In this document: positions 44,955-52,454 of the stretch, in pieces
Numbering within the stretch: position 1 is the stretch's first letter
Layout of the letters: every line of letters begins with the position of its first letter
From: Shewanella piezotolerans WP3
GTDB taxonomy: Bacteria; Pseudomonadota; Gammaproteobacteria; Enterobacterales; Shewanellaceae
Length of the DNA: 64,000 bases
NCBI RefSeq assembly: GCF_000014885.1
Contig: NC_011566.1
Coordinates: 1,240,001 to 1,304,000, forward strand
Direction: 5' to 3'
Notes under the pieces: model-generated
The model's database searches: none
What the model saw: the letters and a program-made list of their open reading frames with translations, nothing else
Told to the model about the DNA's origin: nothing
Made by a program: the position numbers and the translations under genes

Positions 44955-45840
44955 TTAGTTTGTTTTGGCAAGCTCAGTTAACCAAGTTTGAAACTCTGCA
45001 TCCATTGAGGTTCCCCATTGGCTCACTAATGCCTGGTACCCTTGGGAAATCTCCTTTTCGAGTAAAGACAAGCATCTCATCGATTTTATCTTTATGTTGT
45101 TCAAGCATAAAGCGGACGGCTAAATAGCCCCAGCGGTAGACTCTATCACCGCCACCATTTTGCTCATAGCTGGTATTGAACAACTCGCTCAATTGCAGGT
45201 TATTATCGCCTATAACCTTTAGCGCATTTGGATTATTGTCAGCAAGAGAGATATATTCTGCAACACCTTCGCTCCACCAAACGGTATGAGGGTACAAGGG
45301 GGCTGGCTTAGGACAGTATTCGGGTGCGCTATGTGAGTCATGCAGTGACGCACAAAAATCACCATAAAGATTAAAGCGACCATCAAGATAATGGACATAC
45401 TCGTGAGCTAGGTTCCACACTTGGCCCTTTTTCTCGTAGGCAACAAATTCGGCTTGGTTATCTTTTTCCCATGGAAGCCCTTCTAGATACATGCCGCCAT
45501 TGTCGCTGGGCACGTTAAAGTGCGCTGTCACATTCGCTTTATAATCTTCACGCGAGTGATAGACGTTTGCCCGCATACTGTGATTGTTGTCATGGGCTAC
45601 AGGTTTATTCAAAGTTCCGAATAGTTTGTGGAATTTAGCTTCCTGCTTTTGCAGTAACTGACAAGCTGATTCAATCTGTTGTGGTGTCAACGCTTGAGAG
45701 CGGATAATAATCGTATCGCTGCAGGCATGAGTCTGGCTGAGAACCTTTTCTAATGGTTGCACTGTTTGCGCAGCAGTATATTGCGACACAAGCAAAAGAG
45801 GGCTAATAAGCAATGATAGAGCACTGTATTTATTTTTCAT
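44955..45840 (-). pseudogene. M9-type (collagenase-like) peptidase, frameshifted near the 3' end
   Basis: Secreted zinc peptidase related to M9 collagenases. Signal peptide ending AAQ, HEYVH zinc motif at 146-150, and a downstream WWSEGVAEYI supplying the third ligand. The intact frame reads RKGDFPRVPGISEP and stops at 44974. Skipping one base in the GGG run at 45044-45046 gives KGDFQGYQALVSQWGTSMDAEF and a stop at 44955, the ending expected for the family (about 294 residues). So an extra base probably changes the last 28 residues. The catalytic part is intact, so activity may survive. Confidence 0.75.
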
Positions 45841-45977
45841 GGAGGGTTTCTCTAATTTTTATATTTGCATACAATATCCTCAAGTGTTCCATTTAAAGTT
45901 AATCAAGTCAATTTCACTCCAGAATTAGATTTTGGTTAGAATACTCAAATAGATTCAATCACTAAAAAGGATATGCC

Positions 45978-47768
45978 GTGTTAGAGCAATGGGATAACAG
46001 CCGTGACTACCATTCATTCGCCAATACAGAGCAAGTGTGTGTTAAACATTTATCATTGATGCTAGATGTTGATTTTGAATCAAAACAATTGACTGGATTG
46101 GTAGAGCTTAACCTTACCTATTTAGATGATAATACTCGTGAGTTACTGTTAGATCTCCGTGATATCACGATTTTTAACGTGACGACAGCTGCAGAACAAG
46201 CCTTAGAGTATGCGATTGATAAAGAAGATGAAATCTTAGGTCAGCGCTTATGTATCAAGTTAGACTCTACCGTTAGCAGCGTAAAAATACACTATGCAAC
46301 TTCGCCTGAAGCGCAAGGCTTGCAATGGTTAACACCGGCACAAACCAGTGGCAAGAAGCTGCCATTTTTGTTCAGCCAATCTCAACCTATTAATGCGCGT
46401 AGCTGGATCCCGCTGCAAGATACCCCAAAAGCGAGAGTTACTTTTGATGCAGTGATTAATGCACCTAAAGGGATGCGAGCGGTGATGAGCGCCATGAATG
46501 ATGCCACTGCAGCGCTTGATGGCCGCTTTAGCTTCACCATGGAAAAAGCAATGCCGACTCACCTACTTGCTATTGCTGTTGGCGACCTCGCATTTGGACG
46601 CTTAGGGGCGCGGACTGGTGTATACGCTGAGCCTGAAGTGGTTGACTCCGCCGTTGCGGAGTTTGAGGATACTGAAAGCATGGTTGAGGTCGCAGAGTCG
46701 TTGCTGGGGCCATACCCTTGGGGGCGTTATGACATGATTGTATTGCCACCGAGCTTCCCGTTTGGCGGAATGGAAAACCCAAGATTAGCCTTTATGACGC
46801 CAACGCTAATAGCAGGTGATAAAAGCTTAGTTTCGACTGTTGCCCATGAATTAGCGCATTCTTGGACCGGTAACCTTGTCAGTAATGCGACTTGGCGCGA
46901 TCTATGGCTAAACGAAGGATTTACTACCTATTTTACCAATCGTATTGTCGAAAAGGTGTTCGGTAAAGAGTTAGCTGAGCTTGAGGTGGTACTGGAATAT
47001 GGTCGTTTAAAAGACGCGATTGAATCGACGGATCTCGCGGCGCAGACTTTGCCTGCAAACATGCAAACTCAAGATCCTAATGAGGCCTTTAATCGTTTTA
47101 CTTATGACAAGGCGTCGATGTTTGTTCATGATCTTGAAAAGCGTTTAGGGCGAGTTGCTTTTGATAAGTTCCTCTATGAGTATGTACAAGCTTTTGCTTT
47201 TGAAGCAATAACAACAGAGACTTTTGTTGAGTATGCTAAAAAGACATTGCTTGTTGAGCATAGTGAGTTGATTGGCGAAGCTGAGCTTATGGGGTGGATC
47301 TATGGTGAAGGCATGCCCCAGTGGTTTAACGCGCCAACTTCAAATAGCTTGGACAAGGTCACTGAAGCCCTGTTAGCGCTTGAAGCCGGAAAGGCTGCTG
47401 CCGACCTGAATACCACAGGCTGGTTAGTGCATCATTGGCAGTACTTCTTGTCCAATTTGCCAGAAGTATTGACTCATGATCAGCTTGAGTCGCTTGATGG
47501 AGCATTTGCATTAACTCAGTCAAGTAATGCTGAAATAGCCTGTGATTGGTATCGGGTGGCAATTCGTAATAACTATGCAGCAGTCTTGCCTGCTGTGTCT
47601 GATTATTTAGTGAAAATTGGACGAGGTAAGTTTGTTAGGCCGCTTTATGCTGAACTACTTAAAGCTGGTTTTAATAGTGAGATTAAAAAAATCTATGCCT
47701 TGGCACGAGAAGGTTACCACCCATCGATAGTGGTGATGTTAGATGCTCAACTTAGCGCTGTACTTTAA
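45978..47768 (+). CDS. M1-family aminopeptidase, leukotriene A4 hydrolase-like
   Basis: Zinc aminopeptidase of 596 residues. GGMENPRL (the GxMEN substrate motif, near 263), zinc motif HELAH at 290-294 with E313 as third ligand (LNEGFTTYF), and a C-terminal alpha-helical domain of LTA4H type. No signal peptide, so probably cytoplasmic. GGAT precedes the start. The terminator-side end of the small RNA array abuts its stop codon within six bases. Confidence 0.92.
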   Translation: MLEQWDNSRDYHSFANTEQVCVKHLSLMLDVDFESKQLTGLVELNLTYLDDNTRELLLDLRDITIFNVTTAAEQALEYAIDKEDEILGQRLCIKLDSTVSSVKIHYATSPEAQGLQWLTPAQTSGKKLPFLFSQSQPINARSWIPLQDTPKARVTFDAVINAPKGMRAVMSAMNDATAALDGRFSFTMEKAMPTHLLAIAVGDLAFGRLGARTGVYAEPEVVDSAVAEFEDTESMVEVAESLLGPYPWGRYDMIVLPPSFPFGGMENPRLAFMTPTLIAGDKSLVSTVAHELAHSWTGNLVSNATWRDLWLNEGFTTYFTNRIVEKVFGKELAELEVVLEYGRLKDAIESTDLAAQTLPANMQTQDPNEAFNRFTYDKASMFVHDLEKRLGRVAFDKFLYEYVQAFAFEAITTETFVEYAKKTLLVEHSELIGEAELMGWIYGEGMPQWFNAPTSNSLDKVTEALLALEAGKAAADLNTTGWLVHHWQYFLSNLPEVLTHDQLESLDGAFALTQSSNAEIACDWYRVAIRNNYAAVLPAVSDYLVKIGRGKFVRPLYAELLKAGFNSEIKKIYALAREGYHPSIVVMLDAQLSAVL

Positions 47769-47773
47769 CAGGT

Positions 47774-47986
47774 AAAAAAAATGGCAACCTAAATAGGTTG
47801 CCATAAACATAAGTTTTCAAGAATTAACGGTTAGTGCGCTAGCGTAACGGTTAACTCTATTAGCAAACCTCAACAGGAGTGCCTAAGGGAATGATGATGA
47901 ACAATGAAACTATCAACTCTCAGTGATGAGCAAAGAGTAAAAGTGTTAAGCCAATTGATGAAATTCACTTAACCAGAATCGGTTCA
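47774..47986 (-). ncRNA. Tandem sigma-E-type small RNA, unit 1
   Basis: Predicted transcript of about 213 bases on the minus strand, starting about six bases after TCTGA (47992-47996). It ends in terminator TGGCAACCT/AGGTTGCCA plus eight T at 47774-47805. It contains GTTCATCATCATTCCC, complementary to a ribosome site plus start codon. No conserved open frame on the minus strand. Known sigma-E small RNAs (RybB, MicA, VrrA) repress porin mRNAs; I do not recognise this one as any of them. Unit 1 differs from units 2-4 at a few bases, and its spacer towards unit 2 is unlike the spacers between units 2, 3 and 4. Confidence 0.72.
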
Positions 47987-47991
47987 TATAA

Positions 47992-48019
47992 TCAGAGTGC
48001 CAAATTTAGCTTTAGTTCC
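47992..48019 (-). promoter_or_regulatory. Sigma-E-type promoter of unit 1
   Basis: GGAACT (48019-48014) and TCTGA (47996-47992), 17 bases between, the same spacing as in known RpoE promoters such as rpoH P3. Confidence 0.7.
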
Positions 48020-48160
48020 ATTTATTCCCCATTTTTTTAGTTTTTATTTTATTTAGAATTTCTACCACAAACATCTTGATAGTTAACTACGTGCTAACGT
48101 ATTGAGTTTTCGCTATTAAAACTAGTTTTGTTTTAGGCTATTTATCGGTGATTCGTAGCC

Positions 48161-48375
48161 AAAAAAAATGGCAACCTAAATAGGTTGCCATAAACATAAG
48201 TTTTCAAGAGTTAACACGGTTAGTGCGCTAGCGTAACGGTTAACTCCAATGGCAAACCTCAACAGGAGTGCCCAAGGGAATGATGATGAACAATGAAACT
48301 ATCAACTCTCAGTGATGAGCAAAGAGTAAAAGTGTTAAGCCAATTGATGAAATTCACTTAACCAGAATCGGTTCA
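48161..48375 (-). ncRNA. Tandem sigma-E-type small RNA, unit 2
   Basis: About 215 bases, the same layout as unit 1: start near 48375, terminator hairpin and eight T at 48161-48192. Repeat period to unit 1 is 387 bases. Nearly identical to units 3 and 4 across the transcript, including GTTCATCATCATTCCC. The inner inverted repeat around GCGCTAGCG is also kept. Confidence 0.72.
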
Positions 48376-48380
48376 TATAG

Positions 48381-48408
48381 TCAGAGTGCCAAGTTTAGTT
48401 TTAGTTCC
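48381..48408 (-). promoter_or_regulatory. Sigma-E-type promoter of unit 2
   Basis: GGAACT (48408-48403) and TCTGA (48385-48381), 17 bases between. Confidence 0.7.
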
Positions 48409-48547
48409 AATTATTCTTCACTTTTTCGTTTTTATTTCATTTGGTTTGATTTTAGCTCGCTTAAAGTCGTTTAGCTGCGAGTTAGGGTTTTGAGTTTAAC
48501 TATTAGCGTAAAGTGCGTTCCAAGCCGTATTTTGATGAATGGCAGGT

Positions 48548-48762
48548 AAAAAAAATGGCAACCTAAATAGGTTGCCATAAACATAAGTTTTCAAGAGTTA
48601 ACACAGTTAGTGCGCTAGCGTAACGGTTAACTCCAATGGCAAACCTCAACAGGAGTGCCCAAGGGAATGATGATGAACAATGAAACTATCAACTCTCAGT
48701 GATGAGCAAAGAGCAAAATCGTTAAGCCAATTGATGAAATTCACTTAACCAGAATCGGTTCA
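48548..48762 (-). ncRNA. Tandem sigma-E-type small RNA, unit 3
   Basis: About 215 bases; terminator and eight T at 48548-48579. Unit 3 differs from unit 2 mainly at 48712-48721 (AGAGCAAAATCG instead of AGAGTAAAAGTG on the plus strand). Those changes would alter three codon positions of the plus-strand 22-codon frame MKLSTLSDEQRVKVLSQLMK. That argues against the frame being a selected peptide. Confidence 0.72.
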
Positions 48763-48767
48763 TATAA

Positions 48768-48795
48768 TCAGAGTGCCAAGTTTAGTTTTAGTTCC
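48768..48795 (-). promoter_or_regulatory. Sigma-E-type promoter of unit 3
   Basis: GGAACT (48795-48790) and TCTGA (48772-48768), 17 bases between. Confidence 0.7.
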
Positions 48796-48935
48796 AATTA
48801 TTCTTCACTTTTTCGTTTTTATTTCATTTGGTTTGATTTTTAGCTCACTTAAAGTCGTTTAGCTGCGAGTTAGGGTTTTGAGTTTAACTATTAGCGTAAA
48901 GTGCGTTCCAAGCCGTATTTTGATGAATGGCAGGT

Positions 48936-49149
48936 AAAAAAATGGCAACCGAAATAGGTTGCCATAAACATAAGTTTTCAAGAGTTAACACGGTTAGTGC
49001 GCTAGCGTAACGGTTAACTCCAATGGCAAACCTCAACAGGAGTGCCCAAGGGAATGATGATGAACAATGAAACTATCAACTCTCAGTGATGAGCAAAGAG
49101 TAAAAGTGTTAAGCCAATTGATGAAATTCACTTAACCAGAATCGGTTCA
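48936..49149 (-). ncRNA. Tandem sigma-E-type small RNA, unit 4
   Basis: About 214 bases; terminator and seven T at 48936-48965. Here the hairpin is TGGCAACC/GGTTGCCA with a loop change (GAAATA on the plus strand), so the stem is kept. The sequence upstream of TCTGA differs from units 1-3, yet GGAACTAAAAC and TCTGA remain, marking these as the conserved control elements. Confidence 0.72.
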
Positions 49150-49154
49150 TATAG

Positions 49155-49182
49155 TCAGAGTGCTGTAATTTGTTTTAGTTCC
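49155..49182 (-). promoter_or_regulatory. Sigma-E-type promoter of unit 4
   Basis: GGAACT (49182-49177) and TCTGA (49159-49155), 17 bases between; the spacer sequence has diverged but its length is unchanged. Confidence 0.7.
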
Positions 49183-49233
49183 CTGAAAGAGTATTTTTTC
49201 TACTTGCTTCAGCTTTATGAGGGTCATTGAGGG

Positions 49234-49344
49234 AAAAAAAAGGGCAACCCAATGGGTTGCCTGACTGACCTACTTAGAGATCAAGGGGACCGCGCTAGAA
49301 GTCCCAGGGAGAATGATGAACATGAAGTAAATATTCAATGCTCA
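49234..49344 (-). ncRNA. Diverged fifth sigma-E-type small RNA
   Basis: About 111 bases, starting near 49344 and ending in GGGCAACCC/GGGTTGCCC plus eight T (49234-49261). The body is mostly unlike units 1-4, but it keeps GTTCATCATTC in the same relative place and adds a GGGAC/GTCCC hairpin. It looks like a relative of the four tandem units, shortened and diverged. Confidence 0.65.
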
Positions 49345-49349
49345 AAAAG

Positions 49350-49376
49350 TTAGAGAGGCAAAATTAGTTAAAGTTC
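49350..49376 (-). promoter_or_regulatory. Sigma-E-type promoter of the fifth unit
   Basis: GAACTT (49376-49371) and TCTAA (49354-49350), 16 bases between, equal to the spacing in units 1-4 when the -35 is aligned. Confidence 0.68.
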
Positions 49377-49445
49377 AAAAAATAGACTAATTAATTGTGT
49401 TTTTTTTAATTGAATTTCTAATTTATTGTTTTACATCTATAAAAA

Positions 49446-49928
49446 TTACAATAATTCTAAGATATTTTTCTCTATAGCCATAGGTTTCGTTGTCGGCGCA
49501 AAGCGTTTCTCTACTTTTCCCTGCTTGTTAACTAGAAACTTGGTGAAGTTCCACTTAATCCTTTCTGAGCCTAGCAAACCTTTTGCTTCTGTTTTTAAAT
49601 ATTGGTAAAGCGGCGTTGTTGCTGCGCCGTTTACCTCTATTTTTTCAAAAAGTGGAAAAGTAACCCCAAAGTTGAGTTCGCAAAATGAGCTGATGGCTGC
49701 ACTATCGCCTTTTTCTTGAGCACCAAACTGGTTGCAAGGAAACCCAAGTACGACAAAGCCTCGAGATTGGTATTTTTTATAGAGAGCTTCAAGCTCTTTA
49801 TATTGCGGAGTAAAGCCACACTCACTCGCTGTATTGACAATAAGGATTACTTTTCCTTGGTAGTCTTTTAAAGGGGTAGATTGACCTTGAATATTTGCAA
49901 CTGAAAAATCGTAAATTGATGATGGCAT
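49446..49928 (-). CDS. Glutathione peroxidase, cysteine type
   Basis: Thiol peroxidase of 160 residues that reduces hydroperoxides. Peroxidatic C37 in VNTASECGFTPQ, the LGFPCNQFGAQE segment (Gln of the catalytic set) and IKWNFTKFLV (Trp/Asn). Cysteine replaces selenocysteine, as in BtuE-type enzymes. AAGGAG precedes the ATG. It lies upstream of the small RNA array on the same strand, so read-through into the array is possible. Confidence 0.93.
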   Translation of the reverse strand: MPSSIYDFSVANIQGQSTPLKDYQGKVILIVNTASECGFTPQYKELEALYKKYQSRGFVVLGFPCNQFGAQEKGDSAAISSFCELNFGVTFPLFEKIEVNGAATTPLYQYLKTEAKGLLGSERIKWNFTKFLVNKQGKVEKRFAPTTKPMAIEKNILELL

Positions 49929-50052
49929 AGTGCGCTCCTTTTTGATAAATCATACTAGCAAAAGGGTTTGTGGGCAATATTGTTGCGCGCAACTTACATT
50001 GATGCAGATTGCCGCAGATTGATAATTTCTTTAGGTAAATTAAACTAAATTA

Positions 50053-50086
50053 AAAGAGGTACTCACTTATGAGTGAGTACCTCTTT
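50053..50086 (-). terminator. Terminator after the DUF4382 gene
   Basis: AAAGAGGTACTCAC pairs with GTGAGTACCTCTTT; on the minus strand the hairpin is followed by TTTTAATTT. Confidence 0.85.
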
Positions 50087-50128
50087 GTTAAGCAACCAAT
50101 GTAACTGGGCTACAAAGTCTTGCTTGCT

Positions 50129-51211
50129 CTATGAGTCGCTCGGTACAAATGATTCCGGAAAATGACGGGTGGTTGTTTCATCAATAATGACCGTAACATC
50201 TTGCTCAGCAGAGTCTATAAAGAAAGGAAGCGTGTCATCTTCTGGCTCACGAATATTAGCTATCTCCGGGTCGTCATTTTGCGCTAGACAGGTGTAACCT
50301 AGGCTATATGTGTCAGCAACCACAAAACCAAATTCATAGCCATAACCTAAGTTATTGCCTTCTGCGTCTTCAATTGGGTTTACTCTAGCTGAAGTAATAG
50401 GAGCAACCTGAGTGAGTACATTTGCACCGCTTCTAAAATCTGCCATGTCATCAAGTACCGTATCGCTTGGATAGAGATAAACAGCTGGAGAAAACTCTGA
50501 GCCACCGGCATTGGTTTCGCAAGTTGCCATGGTTTCAGGACTTATTTGTCCTGCGATTGCACCCACCTCAGCGTTATTGACCAATTGCACTGAAGTTGGC
50601 TTTAGCGTCCAGTACTCCTTATTCCCGTGAGGAGCTTGAAGGCCTTTAGATAGGTTAAATTCAGCGACGAAAGCGTTATTACCAGCGGCGATAGTAAATG
50701 CCTTGTTGAAAAATAAACGTCCAGTATTGTCTTCATCAGCGCCTTCGCCACCACAAGAACCATTACTGTTTGTCACTAACCCTTCAACAACGCCACCAAC
50801 ATATTCTCCGCTATCATCTTTAGAGGCGCCAGAAAGTACATAAGAGCTATCTGTATCTGATATTTCGTTGTTTTGCATATAGATACACATTTGGTATTCG
50901 CCGACAGCAACAGATTAGCCACTGACAAGTGTTTCGACATTTTGCCCTTGCACGCTTAGTAGGTCCACGTGTTGTAGCCCGTCCTCTCCAACTGAAACGT
51001 CGAATGAGACAGAGCCTTCACTGTTTTTTAATACCACTTGCTTAAAGGCGACATTAACAATATTTGCATCAGCAGGATTATCTGACACCCCAAGGGAGAA
51101 TTTGCCGAACTCTTGTTCTGGACTGGAATCTGAATCAGAACCACAGCCAGATAACACGATGCTGGTTGCTATCGCGATACTCAAAGATGTGAGTTTTATA
51201 TTTTTCATCAT
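50129..51211 (-). pseudogene. DUF4382-type lipoprotein gene with an in-frame stop
   Basis: The N-terminal 98 residues carry a lipoprotein signal (lipobox LSGC) and a DUF4382-like segment (FGKFSLGVSDNPADANIVNVAFKQVVL, HVDLLSVQGQNVETLVSG). Then TAA at 50917-50915, and the same frame continues SVAVGEYQMCIYMQNNE to 50129. One change (CAA to TAA) would explain it, joining VSG-Q-SVAVGEYQ, the family's usual text. The whole would be about 360 residues. Unless suppressed, only a short lipoprotein is made. Start is the ATGATG pair at 51211. Confidence 0.8.
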
Positions 51212-51630
51212 TGCTCCAAATCATATCACTCAGGATAATCATTATAGTAGTTATAAGTACTTTTGCTTATGCCAAATAGGGGGAAACCAAAGCCGTAATC
51301 CTTGATGAACACTGGCTTTGTCGACCAATACCCCAGCGGTACTATAGGGGAGTTTGAGATAAAGATCTGCTGAACAGTTATGGCAAATTTAACAAAATGG
51401 AGTGCAGCAGATTGTTCCTAATTTAAATCAACGCTTTAATTATTTAAGTGGAGAGATCATGTTTGAATTCCAATTGAGACTAGTGTTTTGTTAATGTTGA
51501 ATATGTTGTCTATTGATGGGTTTTAGGTTGAGCTTTATTAAAATGCGAACTCGGTTCAGTGGTTTAGATAAAAATTGAGATTAGTTTTGTGTATGCTCCT
51601 GACAAAATTAAAACGTGTGTCAGGTTAACA
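51212..51630. other. Non-coding gap between divergent genes
   Basis: AT-rich with no gene of note. A well-placed ribosome site (GGAGAG, about 51452) precedes an ATG frame of only 11 codons, probably chance. No operator or repeat seen. Confidence 0.4.
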
Positions 51631-52170
51631 ATGAAAATAAGACTTTTAGTAAGTGCAGCAGCAATGAGTTTGGCGAGTGTTTCAGCTCAAGCAACCGATT
51701 TTACCTTGGGGCTTAATGATGACACCTTGCTAACTGATATACAGGTCGATTTAAATAAAGATGTTAATGCATCTGTAGAGTATATCTACTCTGATAATGG
51801 CGGTCAGATGCTATCTGGTGCTATGCATATAGCTCATGATGCTGGAGCGCATCATATTGAGATTGGGGCGAAGTTTTCTCAGCTTTGGTCTAAGAATAGT
51901 CAAAATGGTAATGTAGTCGGCATAGGCGGGCGCTACGCTTTGCACTTAGGTTCAAACGTTTCTGTGCACGGCTCAGGTTACTACTCGCCTTCAGTATTGT
52001 CGTTTGGTGATGTTGATGGTTCTTGGCAGGTTGATGGCAAGGTTCAATACCAACTAAATCCTTCATTAGCGCTTTTTGTCGGTTATAGAAATATTCGTTT
52101 CCAATATGATGATGCAGCCAATACTACATTTGACTCAGGCTTCTATTTAGGTGGCAGAGCGACTTTCTAG
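51631..52170 (+). CDS. YfaZ-type outer-membrane protein
   Basis: 179 residues from ATG 51631, after AGG; an upstream in-frame start lacks a signal peptide at its N-terminus. Signal ending SAQA, then a small barrel (FTLGLNDDTLLTDIQVDLNKD, SFGDVDGSWQVDGKVQYQL, GFYLGGRATF). The pattern fits YfaZ-like outer-membrane proteins; function unknown. Single gene. Confidence 0.65.
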   Translation: MKIRLLVSAAAMSLASVSAQATDFTLGLNDDTLLTDIQVDLNKDVNASVEYIYSDNGGQMLSGAMHIAHDAGAHHIEIGAKFSQLWSKNSQNGNVVGIGGRYALHLGSNVSVHGSGYYSPSVLSFGDVDGSWQVDGKVQYQLNPSLALFVGYRNIRFQYDDAANTTFDSGFYLGGRATF

Positions 52171-52454
52171 TATAGTCTAAGTTATGCAGCCAATAGCCCG
52201 GTGATGGCTATTGGTTGTTATATTCCTGTTTGAGTTTAATTCTGTTTTACCTAAATGACCCACTGCTAAGATCAGCCTCTCCTCCCACAGCTAAACATCT
52301 TCAATATTTAATCGTTGGCTTCAACAACAAAGTGCTTTTTACATTTTGATAAATGTTCGTTTCATGTAAACTTAAGTCAAATTATTGTCATATACGTGAC
52401 TTTTGTCACGCTAGTTTCAATATAGTGCGGCCTTTAAAAACGGATTGTTCTTCC

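Larger units (their letters stand above)
47774..49182. repeat. Four tandem repeats of about 387 bp
   Basis: Direct repeats beginning at 47774, 48161, 48548 and 48936 (periods 387, 387 and 388). Units 2 and 3 share even their spacer (TTATTCTTCACTTTTTCG and onward), which points to recent duplication. Unit 1 and unit 4 have different outer flanks. Each unit holds one promoter, one transcript and one terminator. Confidence 0.92.

Noticed and set aside
48291..48359. Plus-strand 22-codon frame (MKLSTLSDEQRVKVLSQLMK...) repeated in each small RNA unit
   Set aside because: It overlaps the minus-strand transcript. Unit 3 has several amino-acid-changing differences, and the diverged fifth unit lacks the frame. 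Promoter and terminator conservation on the minus strand explains the repeats better.
47769..49200. CRISPR array
   Set aside because: The repeats are about 387 bp with no short repeat/spacer alternation and no cas genes nearby.
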